From CAXBNB01 sp049115735 (GTDB taxonomy: Bacteria > Bacteroidota > Bacteroidia > Cytophagales > Cyclobacteriaceae): a DNA stretch of 64,000 bases. This document shows, piece after piece, positions 31,650 to 41,049 of the stretch (its first letter is position 1; each line of letters begins with the position of its first letter). The stretch lies in contig JAGDZP010000014.1 of the NCBI GenBank assembly GCA_049115735.1, forward strand, positions 62,001-126,000, written 5' to 3'. The notes beneath the pieces were generated by a model that was not told the origin of the DNA, made no database searches, and saw only the letters and a list, made by a program, of their open reading frames with translations. A program made the position numbers and the translations under genes.

Positions 31650-33173
31650 CTACATCCACCAAAGTTGCGACCACTCCTTATCAATTGGGTCGTTTTGTTG
31701 AGGTGTCCCCGGAGTGCTTCTACCCTCTTTGATATATTGAGTCAGCAGCGCTTTTAGCTCTTCAACTTTTTCAGATTGCTCCGCCTGCAGATTGTTTGTT
31801 TCAGCAGGATCCTCGACCAAATTGTAGAGCTGAATTTCAGGAAGTGTGGCGATTAATTCTTTGTCTTTTCCAGGTCTTGGGAAGCTCCATCCTCCAGATC
31901 CTGGACACATAATGAGCTTCCAGTCGCCTTTCCTGATCGCAAAGCTTCCATTGATGGAATGATGGATCGTTGCTTCTCTGAACGAACCGTCAATTTGCTC
32001 TTCATCAAACAGCGGAAGCATGTCATAGCTATCTTCAGCTTCATGATCTTTTAACGTATAGCCAACAATGGAAGCAAAGGTAGCTGCTAAGTCAGTCGTG
32101 CAAATTGTATGTTTTGATTCACTCCCTTTTTGGATACGTTGTGGCCACTTCGCAATGAATGGCACTCGGTGGCCTCCTTCAAAAATATCAGCCTTGTGTC
32201 CTCTATAGATATAGCTGGGGTAATGGTCTTTGGCGGTCATCTCGTCAATTTTAGCCGCTGGTGAACAACCATTATCACTGGTAAAAACAATCAGTGTATT
32301 CTCCTCTATTCCGGCTTCTTTTACAGCCCTGTTCAATTGCCCCATATAGTCGTCAATCATCATCATGAAGTCTGCATATGGGTTCAATCCGCTTTTGCCC
32401 TGCCATTCTGCCGATGGCAGAATCGGTGTATGGGGAGAAGGCAATGGAAGGTATAAGAAAAACGGTTTATCCTCCTTGGAGCGCTCCTGAATGTATTTGA
32501 TTCCTCTCCTGAAAAAATTTGGAGTGACGTCTTCGTGATCAAAATCCGGAGCAGTCAGGCCTTTGCGCCACCAGCTATATTTTCCTTTGTTGACCGTGCT
32601 GTCCGTAGGTATAGCCGTGGACATGCCATCTTCTACATATACATAAGGAGGTATATCCAAAGAAGCAATATGACCATAGGCATAGTCGAAACCAACATCA
32701 TTTGGTGAATTGGCTACTTTCTTTGAGAAGTCAATAGTTCCCAGATTATCCATATCCCAGTTCCACCCTAAGTGCCACTTACCGATAAAGGCTGTATGAT
32801 ATCCAGCAGACTGGAGTATTTTGCCTACCGTCGTTCTCTCCTTGGCAATCAGTGCCTTTGATCTCCCCCACAGAACTCCTTGCTTTAGTGTTGAACGCCA
32901 GTTGTAGCGACCGGTGAGAATACCATATCGCGTAGGAGTACAAACTGATGAAGAAGTATGGGCATCTGTAAACCGCATCCCTTCAGCAGCCAATTGATCC
33001 AGGTGAGGAGTTTTAATTTTGCTATTCTCATTAAATGCTCCAATATCCCCATACCCAAGATCATCGGCGAGGATGTAGATAATATTGGGGTTCTTTGCTT
33101 TTTGCTCGGGTTGCTGACATCCGAAAGAAACCAGAATTACCAACAGAAAGAAATAGTGAATGATAAGGTGCAT
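31650..33173 (-). CDS. Secreted sulfatase (formylglycine type), lipoprotein
   Basis: A 507-residue alkaline-phosphatase-fold sulfatase that removes sulfate from a glycan or other ester. The signal peptide ends in a lipobox (SFGC, Cys19). Metal ligands D37-D38 (ADDLGYGD) and the maturation motif C78-T-P-T-R82 are intact, so C78 would be turned into formylglycine. Other family segments are IGKWHLGW and FTSDNGCSP. It is close to other secreted carbohydrate-type genes, which suits degradation of sulfated algal polysaccharide; the substrate is inferred only broadly. Confidence 0.92.
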   Translation of the reverse strand: MHLIIHYFFLLVILVSFGCQQPEQKAKNPNIIYILADDLGYGDIGAFNENSKIKTPHLDQLAAEGMRFTDAHTSSSVCTPTRYGILTGRYNWRSTLKQGVLWGRSKALIAKERTTVGKILQSAGYHTAFIGKWHLGWNWDMDNLGTIDFSKKVANSPNDVGFDYAYGHIASLDIPPYVYVEDGMSTAIPTDSTVNKGKYSWWRKGLTAPDFDHEDVTPNFFRRGIKYIQERSKEDKPFFLYLPLPSPHTPILPSAEWQGKSGLNPYADFMMMIDDYMGQLNRAVKEAGIEENTLIVFTSDNGCSPAAKIDEMTAKDHYPSYIYRGHKADIFEGGHRVPFIAKWPQRIQKGSESKHTICTTDLAATFASIVGYTLKDHEAEDSYDMLPLFDEEQIDGSFREATIHHSINGSFAIRKGDWKLIMCPGSGGWSFPRPGKDKELIATLPEIQLYNLVEDPAETNNLQAEQSEKVEELKALLTQYIKEGRSTPGTPQQNDPIDKEWSQLWWM

Positions 33174-33303
33174 AAGCTGACAGGTTAGTTTCTACAATGA
33201 TAATTGAAAAAAGGAAATCGTGTCAAACAATACAAAGGCTAATGGCTACTGTCAATTTTCTATTTCGTACCTTTCTACTTATTAGAATTCGGTCGACGAC
33301 AAA

Positions 33304-33330
33304 CAAAAAAAGCCCACCGAAGTGAGCTCT
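33304..33330 (-). terminator. Rho-independent terminator after the RskA-like lipoprotein gene
   Basis: On the minus strand AGCTCAC-TTCG-GTGGGCT forms a seven-pair stem (one G-T) with a stable TTCG loop, followed by a run of seven T. It lies about 20 bases after the lipoprotein stop at 33352 and before the sulfatase start. Confidence 0.85.
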
Positions 33331-33351
33331 TTTTTCCATAGCCTGTTTCTT

Positions 33352-34248
33352 TTATTTGTTTACTGATCCACTTGGGTAAGTACTTGCAGCAATATTTTCC
33401 ATTGAATAAAATACGTGATCTGTAGATGAAGCCGGTACAGCTCCTGCCAATGGTTTCAATACGAAAGGAGACGCACTATTGTCAGGTACGGGCTCTATTG
33501 AAATTACCATAGTTGCTCCATTAAGATCTGTTGGAAATGTTAGTCCCGATGGGGCGTTTTGAACAAAATCTTCACCAGGGAATGGAGGGCCATCACCATC
33601 AGCGCCTTTTACTGAAGTAGTATTATAATTATCATCAAAACCTGACGCTGCATTGAAGGTGCCGGTAGATACGGGTGTACCTCCTATCACAGCCCATCCT
33701 TCATAGATCCACCCTGCCTGAGAGCTTAGATCAGGTAAGTCTTTCAGACCAATGGCTGCTGACCCGGATGAATTATCCAAAAACCAAACACCGCTTAGCT
33801 CATCGGTCGTAACAGTAGTAGTCGGTGTAGCCAGGATGTAACCTCCAGTCACTCCACCAAAGCCGGTTCCAAAAGCAGCAGCATGCATGATATTGACACT
33901 AGCTGAAGAACCTGAAAAGTCCCCACCTAGAATTTTAGTAGCTGAAGGTGCTGGGTCAGGATCATTTGTCGGTTCTATACTCAACACAAAAGTTGTAGCG
34001 GCATCAAGGTCGCTAATACCAATGGTAAAGTTCGATTCTGATAGGCTGCCACTGTCATCAACGGTAAATACTCCCGTAGAAACAGGTGCTCCATTTACAA
34101 TCACCCAACCCTCATAAACATAATCGTTTCCAAGGTTGGTTAGGCCAGAAATATTCAAAGAAAGAATTCCTGTCGTCGGTTCGTCATCATCACTGCATCC
34201 AGCAAGCATTATAATCGCTGCGAATGCCAAACTCATTAACTTTTTCAT
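33352..34248 (-). CDS. Lipoprotein with two RskA-like (anti-sigma-K C-terminal) repeats
   Basis: A 298-residue protein with signal peptide and lipobox (MLAGC). The mature part is a tandem duplication: YVYEGWVIVNGAPVSTGVFTVDDSG...FVLSIEPTNDPDPAPSATKILGG and WIYEGWAVIGGTPVSTGTFNAASG...MVISIEPVPDNSASPFVLKPLAG. This resembles the extracytoplasmic domain of anti-sigma-K proteins, which may bind small ligands or proteins, but no sigma-binding helix or membrane segment is present. ATG at 34248 is chosen for the signal peptide; the open frame runs to 34383. Function unknown. Confidence 0.8.
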   Translation of the reverse strand: MKKLMSLAFAAIIMLAGCSDDDEPTTGILSLNISGLTNLGNDYVYEGWVIVNGAPVSTGVFTVDDSGSLSESNFTIGISDLDAATTFVLSIEPTNDPDPAPSATKILGGDFSGSSASVNIMHAAAFGTGFGGVTGGYILATPTTTVTTDELSGVWFLDNSSGSAAIGLKDLPDLSSQAGWIYEGWAVIGGTPVSTGTFNAASGFDDNYNTTSVKGADGDGPPFPGEDFVQNAPSGLTFPTDLNGATMVISIEPVPDNSASPFVLKPLAGAVPASSTDHVFYSMENIAASTYPSGSVNK

Positions 34249-34421
34249 AGTCTTTATTCTGTTTAAATTTTCGATAAAACAAAGGTTCTGAAAGAGTATC
34301 ACGGAAGTGTCACTTACACATAACGATAGCCACAAGTAAGTATCACCATACCAAGAATTGAGTCGGGCATGAGACAAAATCAAGCTTCTTTTAAAGCGAA
34401 ACTACGTTTCTCGATGAATAT

Positions 34422-34496
34422 TGGTCGGACGACTACTTATCAAGCATAAATAATATTATAGCTACTGCAGAATGTGGGGACAGAGTCGTCCGACCA
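34422..34496. repeat. Perfect 13-bp inverted repeat with 49-bp spacer
   Basis: TGGTCGGACGACT (34422-34434) and AGTCGTCCGACCA (34484-34496) are exact reverse complements. They are GC-rich in an AT-rich gap between the histidine kinase stop and the lipoprotein start. The spacer is 49 bases and has no coding capacity. A terminator stem with so long a loop is unlikely; a binding site pair or remains of a small mobile element is possible. Confidence 0.6.
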
Positions 34497-34571
34497 CTCA
34501 AGAAGCTAAGGATGTTAGATTGGAAATCAGCTTTACCAAACCTTCAAGGAATAGTAAAGCTTTTTAGTCTA

Positions 34572-36050
34572 TCAAGAACTATAAATAGGCAAGGCAAAGC
34601 AGAACGAGGTTCCCTGCCCCAGTTTGCTATCCAGAATAATATTCGAATCATGGATTTCAAGTATCCTTTTCACAATCGCCAGCCCTAAACCGGTGCTGTT
34701 ATTATCCAGTGATATCCGCTTATCACCAATATGATAGCGGTCGAAAACAAAGGGTATTTGATCTTTTGGGATACCGCTACCAGTATCATTTACTTCTATC
34801 TCTACCTGATCCTCCTTATGGTTGAGTTGCAATGTAATCTCACCTTTTTTTGGTGTGTATTTTATGGCATTATCGATCAAATTCTGAAGCACTCTTTCAA
34901 TTAGCCGAACATCAGCATAAACGAGGCAAGGTTTCTTTTCAACATTAGATTTGATTTTGATTTCCTTTGATTCCGCCAGGATAGAATACTTCTGAGACAG
35001 ATCATCAATCAGCTCATTGATGAAAAACGGTTCTTTCACCGGTTCTACATGCTTAGCCTCCAGTTTTGATAGCTCAAACAATTCCTCGACTAAGCCTTTT
35101 AGTTTTTCAGTGCCTTCTAATGCACGATTTAGGTATTTCGTTTTTTCCTCTTCACTCAGATTTTTTTCTTTAATCATTAACGTTTCAATATATCCATGAA
35201 TAACAGCCAGTGGCGTGCGCAAGTCATGGGATACGTTCCCAACCAACTCGCGTCGCAAATTCTCCATAGATTTCAAATCTTCAATATTGCCCACTATGGT
35301 ATCGGCCATTTCGTTGAATGATTCTGCCAACTGATTTATTTCTCCACCCTTCGTTACTTTTATTCGGGCACTCATTTCACCATTCCTAAAGTTGTTTACG
35401 GTGTTGATTACCCGCTGAAGGTTTTTCGTGATAAACCAAAATGCCAAAACCCCAATCAGCAGTGCAGCCACCAAAGTGATAATACCGTAGCGATAAGCCA
35501 AATCCAACACATAGCTCCCGGACAGTTCGTCAGAGACAGTATCATAGTCCTCGCTCGCTAAAATCACATAAACGTAACCTAGTGTTTGTCCATTTTCAAC
35601 TACAGAGGCAGCAGAAAAAACTTTGGTCATACCAGGGTTTCTGGGATCATCGCCCAATACCATTTCCGCTCCATCTGTTTTTATAAATTCATGAATAGGA
35701 TCAAGGCTCACTTCTTCCAGTTTCACTTTCTTATATGGAGCCACATGAGTCAATATTTTTCCCTGTGGTCCCAGTAAATAAACCTCGATATATGGATTGA
35801 CACCCATCATAGAATGCATGATTTTGTGAGTTGCCTCTTCGGTCAATTTTCCATCAGTAAAAGGTTTGATTTCTTCAATGAGACTCTTGGCAATGCCAGC
35901 ATTCAACCTTTGATTTTTTTCCATGAAATGCTTTTCTGCCGTATCTATGGATAGGTTGAAATAAAAGATTCCGATACCAATAAGTATTAGAAAGAATACA
36001 AGGGAGAGTTTTAAAAACAGATTGCCTGTCGATGCATTTTTCATGGCCAT
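34572..36050 (-). CDS. Sensor histidine kinase (HAMP, HisKA, HATPase)
   Basis: This 492-residue membrane kinase has one N-terminal helix (about 13-32), a periplasmic sensor of about 150 residues, a second helix (about 187-208), a HAMP domain, the phosphoacceptor box NVSHDLRTPLAVIHGY and an ATPase domain with NLIDNAIKYTP, DTGSGIP and STGLGLAIVKRI. It would phosphorylate the response regulator encoded 12 bases upstream in the same operon. The stimulus cannot be seen. Confidence 0.93.
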   Translation of the reverse strand: MAMKNASTGNLFLKLSLVFFLILIGIGIFYFNLSIDTAEKHFMEKNQRLNAGIAKSLIEEIKPFTDGKLTEEATHKIMHSMMGVNPYIEVYLLGPQGKILTHVAPYKKVKLEEVSLDPIHEFIKTDGAEMVLGDDPRNPGMTKVFSAASVVENGQTLGYVYVILASEDYDTVSDELSGSYVLDLAYRYGIITLVAALLIGVLAFWFITKNLQRVINTVNNFRNGEMSARIKVTKGGEINQLAESFNEMADTIVGNIEDLKSMENLRRELVGNVSHDLRTPLAVIHGYIETLMIKEKNLSEEEKTKYLNRALEGTEKLKGLVEELFELSKLEAKHVEPVKEPFFINELIDDLSQKYSILAESKEIKIKSNVEKKPCLVYADVRLIERVLQNLIDNAIKYTPKKGEITLQLNHKEDQVEIEVNDTGSGIPKDQIPFVFDRYHIGDKRISLDNNSTGLGLAIVKRILEIHDSNIILDSKLGQGTSFCFALPIYSS

Positions 36051-36062
36051 GATAAGGTTAGT

Positions 36063-36764
36063 TTATTCAATTTCATCATTGAAGCGATACCCAATTCCCC
36101 AAGTAGTGAGAATATATTTAGGGTCGTTAAGGTCGTTTTCTATTTTTGCTCTCAGTCTATTGACATGAGAATTTACCGTATGTTCGTATCCACTAAAGTC
36201 ATAGCCCCATATAATTGATAAGAGTCTTTCACGAGTATAACTTTTACCCGGGCTTGAAGCCAATAGAAACAACAGGTCGAATTCTTTTGGAGTGAGTTCT
36301 ATGCGCTCCTCCCCTTTGATCACCTTCCTTTTGCCTTCGTCAATTTTCAGGCCGCTGAACTCCAATAATTCTTGATTATCCGATTGTGAATCGTTACTCA
36401 TCTCTACCCGCCTGAAAAGCGCTTTCACCCTGGCTATGAATTCCCTAACGCTGAAAGGTTTGGTCAAATAATCATCTGCCCCCGTCTCCAGACCAAGTAT
36501 CTTATCAATCTCTTCAGACCGGGCTGTGAGCATCATGATGGGTGTTTTTACTTTGTTTGCCCTTAGTTCCCGGCAAATATCCATTCCATCCTTTTCTGGT
36601 AAATTGATATCAAGAATGATCAGATCGAAACTTTCTGATAAGGCTTTTTCATATCCCAGTTTTCCGTTTTCTTCTGTTGAAACTTCACAATAAAGGTCCT
36701 TCAAATGGATTTCCAGAAGTTCAAGAATGTTTTTATCGTCTTCTACTATTAATACTTTCTTCAT
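36063..36764 (-). CDS. OmpR/PhoB-family response regulator
   Basis: A 233-residue regulator with an N-terminal receiver (VEDDKN, LIILDINLPEKDG with the phosphorylated Asp about residue 52, MLTARSE, KPFSVRE) and a C-terminal winged-helix DNA-binding domain (LTPKEFDLLFLLAS, TVNSHVNRLRAKIEND). It is the first gene of a two-gene operon with its kinase and is divergent from the peroxiredoxin-like gene at 36867. Confidence 0.95.
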   Translation of the reverse strand: MKKVLIVEDDKNILELLEIHLKDLYCEVSTEENGKLGYEKALSESFDLIILDINLPEKDGMDICRELRANKVKTPIMMLTARSEEIDKILGLETGADDYLTKPFSVREFIARVKALFRRVEMSNDSQSDNQELLEFSGLKIDEGKRKVIKGEERIELTPKEFDLLFLLASSPGKSYTRERLLSIIWGYDFSGYEHTVNSHVNRLRAKIENDLNDPKYILTTWGIGYRFNDEIE

Positions 36765-36866
36765 ACCTTAGATTTGAACTGATGCATCAAGAACACGGTT
36801 TATCCAAAAGTAATTCACAGAGTTCACAAAATTATCACGGGAATTTTCCGCCAATAACTCATCCAA

Positions 36867-37715
36867 ATGCACGCACTCAAATCCAAGTTCATTAGTATCT
36901 ATCTGATGACCACATTTTTATTCTTGGTGATAAGTATTCAAAAATATTTTGAGTGGGGCCGTGATATTCACTGGATTTTTGGAGCTGCGCTGCATGCAAT
37001 TCCATTGGCATTCATTGGTTATTTGTTTTTGGGACGCCCGGCTCGTACGAGTAGGAGTTTGCCCTATTTGTCAGTAGCGGTTTTGATCCTTTTTTCAATC
37101 ATTGCTTTTGGTATAGACTATTCTGAAAGGCCTCTTAAGCAGCCCATTATCTATTCGACTTTCAGTGCTCTCGGATGGTTCGTTTATCTCTATTGGTATT
37201 CCTTCCTGCCTGGAATAACACATGGCCAACTCAGATCAGGGAAGGGCCTCCCTAATCTAATTTTTACCGATTTGAGCGGTAAGGAAGTCAAGACCTCAGA
37301 ATTTAAAGGGAAAACCACACTGTATATGTTTTACCGTGGAAACTGGTGCCCTTTGTGTATGGCGCAAATAAAAGAAATCGTAGCGCAATATCTGGAGCTG
37401 GAAAAACGAGGTGTACAGGTAGTGCTGATCAGCGCCCAACCCCAGCGATATACTATGAAGTTGGCTTCAAAATATGGCCTGTCAATGACCTTTTTATGTG
37501 ACCCTAATCATGCGACGAAGCAAGTCGGACTGTATCAAGAGTCAGGGACTCCATTGGGCATGGAGCTGTTTGGTTTTTCATCAGACACTACCCTACCTTC
37601 AGTGATAATCACAAATACCGAAGGGAAGATCATATATATAGATCAAACTGACAACTACCGGGTGAGACCAGAACCGGAAACATTCTTGAAAATCATAGAT
37701 GAAATTGATGCCTAG
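36867..37715 (+). CDS. Membrane-anchored peroxiredoxin-like protein
   Basis: This 282-residue protein has four hydrophobic helices in the first 120 residues (starting SIYLMTTFLFLVISI). A thioredoxin-fold domain of the AhpC/TSA-like type then follows. The active-site region reads FYRGNWCPLCMAQIKEI, a CxxC motif, so thiol-disulfide exchange or peroxide reduction is likely. The fusion with a membrane domain is unusual among peroxiredoxin-like proteins. It is divergent from the response regulator gene, which might control it. Confidence 0.82.
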   Translation: MHALKSKFISIYLMTTFLFLVISIQKYFEWGRDIHWIFGAALHAIPLAFIGYLFLGRPARTSRSLPYLSVAVLILFSIIAFGIDYSERPLKQPIIYSTFSALGWFVYLYWYSFLPGITHGQLRSGKGLPNLIFTDLSGKEVKTSEFKGKTTLYMFYRGNWCPLCMAQIKEIVAQYLELEKRGVQVVLISAQPQRYTMKLASKYGLSMTFLCDPNHATKQVGLYQESGTPLGMELFGFSSDTTLPSVIITNTEGKIIYIDQTDNYRVRPEPETFLKIIDEIDA

Positions 37716-37849
37716 CGCATGGATTACCCTACGCTGGCAGGAAGTGAAGAAAGCAAGCTTTTTATATTATCTTACTCATTCAATCAACAGACCTATTGCC
37801 TGAACCATTCCTATCTTGAGATGTTCTCAGTTGTAGTTCTATTTCTTAG

Positions 37850-39409
37850 ATGTACAAATTCAGCAGAATTACCTCCAGTTGTCGTTTTGGTCTTTTGGTG
37901 CTTACCAGCCTTTTAATAGTTAGCTGTACTTCCGACGAAGAACGCTACCCACCCATTACTGAAGATTATTGTTCCCAGGTTACTCGACACAAATTTCCGG
38001 GACTATCAGAAAGCTTAGCCCCACTACCTGATTCTCTCAATTCTAAGACTGGAGTCTATGTGCTGGAAGAAGGAGACATATCCATGGTTTACAGGGCCTG
38101 GCTTAGCGAAGCAGCAGAAAAATCCATTGACATACAATATTTCATTTTTTCTGGCGACAACATTGGCCTCATTGCCGTGGATTATCTACTAAGGGCAGCA
38201 GAGCGCGGGGTAAAGGTTCGACTATTGGTAGATGACATTATGGTGCACGCAGATGCGGATCAATTGTTGGCTCTTGACTCGCACCCAAATCTTTCGATTA
38301 AAATCTATAACCCTACGACAAACATTGGCAAAAACCTGCCGGAAAAACTCATCAACTTATCAACTGACTTTAGAGGCTTTAATCAGCGAATGCACAACAA
38401 AACATTTATCGTAGATGATAAAGTAGTGATAACTGGCGGTAGAAATATTGCCGATGAGTACTTTGACTATGATCATGAGTACAATTTCCGTGATAGGGAT
38501 GTATTGCTCCTGGGTAAATCCACACAAAATGTCTCTAGCTCTTTTTCGGATTTCTGGAATGATGAGATAAGCGTACCTGTCAGTGACATTGTGGATGTGA
38601 CAGCATCTGAAGTAGACGCAGAATCTAAAATAGATTATGTACACCAATATGCCTGTGATCCTTCAAACTTTTGGCCTGAGGTGCGAGAAAATATTATACA
38701 AGCTCCAATAGCTTTTGAGAATCTTTGTACATCCGGAAAACTAGCCTGGGTAGACGAGGTATCCTTCATATCAGACGACCCTGGGAAAAATGATGGGAAA
38801 GATGGGCTTATCGGAGGGGGGCTAAGTACCGACTCATTGATCATGCTGATCAACAACGCTCAAGAATCTATCTACATTCAATCGCCCTATCTCGTGACTA
38901 CTGAGCTTAGTCAGGGACTTTTTAAGCAAGCTATTGCACGAGGAGTAGATGTTCATATTCTAACAAATAGCCTCTTATCTACAGATAATTTGGAAGCATT
39001 CAGCGGATATAAGCGGGAGAGGCAGACATTGCTGGATATAGGGGTTAACATATATGAGTTTAGACCTGATGCAGCTTTTCGGTTCAAAATAATGACCGGA
39101 GCGCTTCAAAGGGAATTAGACTATGCTCCAACATTTGGCCTTCATGCCAAATCCATGATGATCGATCAGAAAACTGCTGTCATTGGAACATTCAACCTGG
39201 ATCCTCGCAGTGCCAACCTGAACACCGAATGTCTCGCCATTATTCATGACGCATCCATCGCAACTGACTTATTCAATACCATGAAGGAAGAACAGAAGCC
39301 CGAAAATGCCTGGGCAGTTACTGATGATTTCAATCCAGATTCTGAAGCCAGCATCGGCAAACGCTTTCAACTCTGGCTGAGGGGCGTTGTTCCGAAATCG
39401 GTGCTTTAA
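37850..39409 (+). CDS. Phospholipase D-family lipoprotein (cardiolipin-synthase-like)
   Basis: A 519-residue protein with a lipoprotein signal (LLIVSC) and two HKD motifs: H182-N-K184 (MHNKTFIVDDKVVITGGRN) and H432-A-K434 (LHAKSMMIDQKTAVIGTFN). Two sites in one chain point to a true phosphatidyltransferase or phospholipase, such as the YmdC/ClsC type. The lipobox places it outside the inner membrane. It stands alone between two unrelated genes. Confidence 0.88.
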   Translation: MYKFSRITSSCRFGLLVLTSLLIVSCTSDEERYPPITEDYCSQVTRHKFPGLSESLAPLPDSLNSKTGVYVLEEGDISMVYRAWLSEAAEKSIDIQYFIFSGDNIGLIAVDYLLRAAERGVKVRLLVDDIMVHADADQLLALDSHPNLSIKIYNPTTNIGKNLPEKLINLSTDFRGFNQRMHNKTFIVDDKVVITGGRNIADEYFDYDHEYNFRDRDVLLLGKSTQNVSSSFSDFWNDEISVPVSDIVDVTASEVDAESKIDYVHQYACDPSNFWPEVRENIIQAPIAFENLCTSGKLAWVDEVSFISDDPGKNDGKDGLIGGGLSTDSLIMLINNAQESIYIQSPYLVTTELSQGLFKQAIARGVDVHILTNSLLSTDNLEAFSGYKRERQTLLDIGVNIYEFRPDAAFRFKIMTGALQRELDYAPTFGLHAKSMMIDQKTAVIGTFNLDPRSANLNTECLAIIHDASIATDLFNTMKEEQKPENAWAVTDDFNPDSEASIGKRFQLWLRGVVPKSVL

Positions 39410-39437
39410 ATCATCTCTCGAGCAAATCAAGCGGCTC

Positions 39438-40925
39438 TTACTTCACCTTAAAAACCACTCTTCGGTAATCATACAATGAAGCAATTTTATTGTCATCCTT
39501 AATTTCGAGAATCACATGAATCTCTTTTCCGTAAGCATCCTTTGGGATTTGAACTGACACTTTCTGACTATCAGCATTACTCAATGATACCGTTTTATCA
39601 TAAGAACCTGCTTCATTATATACCCACCATGAATATTGAATATTGTCTCCATCAGGATCACTAGAGGCAGAGGCGTCTAACTCAATCGTCTTACCCGATT
39701 TGACTTCTTGCGTGTGGATTTTTTCCTCCTTATCGCCATTCACTGCTGCTTTCGGCGAATGATTGGCATCTTCAAACTCTTCTTTACACCAGTCCATACG
39801 ACAGATAAAATCATTGTACATGGCCCTCCTCCATCGCCAGATTGGAGTGTACTCATTATCATATATTATCTGTGCTTCTGTGTCTTCCCATTTGTCTGTG
39901 TCCTCAGTGTACAAATAATAATCGCCGTACTTTTCTTCATCTACTTGAATATCCTTGTGCCTTGACCAAACATTTTTCACTTTCTGCCTGGTGAATCGAC
40001 CACTCCATCCTCCCCAATGAGGCTGATTGATATCGGTCAACCCATTATGAATTAGTCCCATCCAGGGAATGGTTCCTCCTCCTTCTAAGAAATGTACCGA
40101 TCCGTTATGCATTTGTCTGAGTGGCCATGCAGCCCCGAGCCATCCATGGTTGCCCTTAATATGGTCCAAAGCCCAATGGTGTTGCCCCATGAACGAGTAT
40201 TCATAAGGCTCCCAAGTATAAGGTCCAATTTTATTCTTTTCCACATTCTTTGCGCTGTTGGGCCCGCCGTAGCAGTAGGTTTGAAAATTACTTCTCACCC
40301 AATGAATTTCCGGATAATTGGCACAAATCCAGGCTCCTGCATTATCCTGAGCTCCATTTTCAAAAACTCTCAATTTAGCCAGGAAGGTATCAAGCTCCTT
40401 TTTTGTGTGATTGGCTTGATAATCAATGATCGCCTGTGCCAATGTATTGGATCCCGCATTTACCACCACATACAATGGACGTGGATCATCTTTTTCAACA
40501 CACCTAATGATCAATTCAGAACCTTCGGTTGACTTACCAGCCCCCATGCCATCAACACCATAATCGGGCTGCCCTGATTTTACTATCGACCGTAAATAGT
40601 CTGGCTCTGGCCATCCCGTGGCATGCTTTTTCAGGTTTTTTAAGTCCTTCTGATAAGCATCAATGATCATTTCAAAAAGATCGGGGTAAAGCCTGGTCCT
40701 TTCTTTTAGGCGGTGCGCAGAATGTAGGTACTTACCCGACACTGCAATTAGCCCCTCTACGTCAAATTCGTTGCTGTACATGACCATGTGGACCATTTGC
40801 TGTACTTCATCAGGCTCATTGCCCATATCGGCCAAAATGAGCAAACGCTGCTTTCCACTTTGTGCGTTGGCTATTTGAACCATGGTACAAATTATAATCA
40901 GTAAAGCAATTTTTAGTTTCTTCAT
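39438..40925 (-). CDS. Secreted DUF1593 protein (nucleoside-hydrolase-like fold)
   Basis: A 495-residue protein with a signal peptide (ending IANAQ). The N-terminal domain (about 25-310) matches DUF1593: RLLILADMGNEPDEVQQMVHMVMYSNEFDVEGLIA has the Asp-rich loop that binds calcium in nucleoside hydrolases. A C-terminal beta domain (about 400-495, IELDASASSDPDGDNIQYSWWVYNEAGSYD) resembles a PKD fold. Members are often found among polysaccharide-degradation genes of marine Bacteroidota. The reaction is unknown. Confidence 0.85.
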   Translation of the reverse strand: MKKLKIALLIIICTMVQIANAQSGKQRLLILADMGNEPDEVQQMVHMVMYSNEFDVEGLIAVSGKYLHSAHRLKERTRLYPDLFEMIIDAYQKDLKNLKKHATGWPEPDYLRSIVKSGQPDYGVDGMGAGKSTEGSELIIRCVEKDDPRPLYVVVNAGSNTLAQAIIDYQANHTKKELDTFLAKLRVFENGAQDNAGAWICANYPEIHWVRSNFQTYCYGGPNSAKNVEKNKIGPYTWEPYEYSFMGQHHWALDHIKGNHGWLGAAWPLRQMHNGSVHFLEGGGTIPWMGLIHNGLTDINQPHWGGWSGRFTRQKVKNVWSRHKDIQVDEEKYGDYYLYTEDTDKWEDTEAQIIYDNEYTPIWRWRRAMYNDFICRMDWCKEEFEDANHSPKAAVNGDKEEKIHTQEVKSGKTIELDASASSDPDGDNIQYSWWVYNEAGSYDKTVSLSNADSQKVSVQIPKDAYGKEIHVILEIKDDNKIASLYDYRRVVFKVK

Positions 40926-41049
40926 AGTTGTATAGTTTCTGATTGTTTTCGAAATATAGTTTTAGACGTTTGCCGGTATTAATACTTTGTGGGAGGAAAA
41001 ATAATGATAGTAGTTATTCTAAAAAAATCTATTCAAGTGCTTTGTTGAA

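Noticed and set aside
37719..37916. Short open frame between the peroxiredoxin-like and PLD-family genes
   Set aside because: It overlaps the lipoprotein signal region of the PLD-family gene in another frame and has no recognisable feature.
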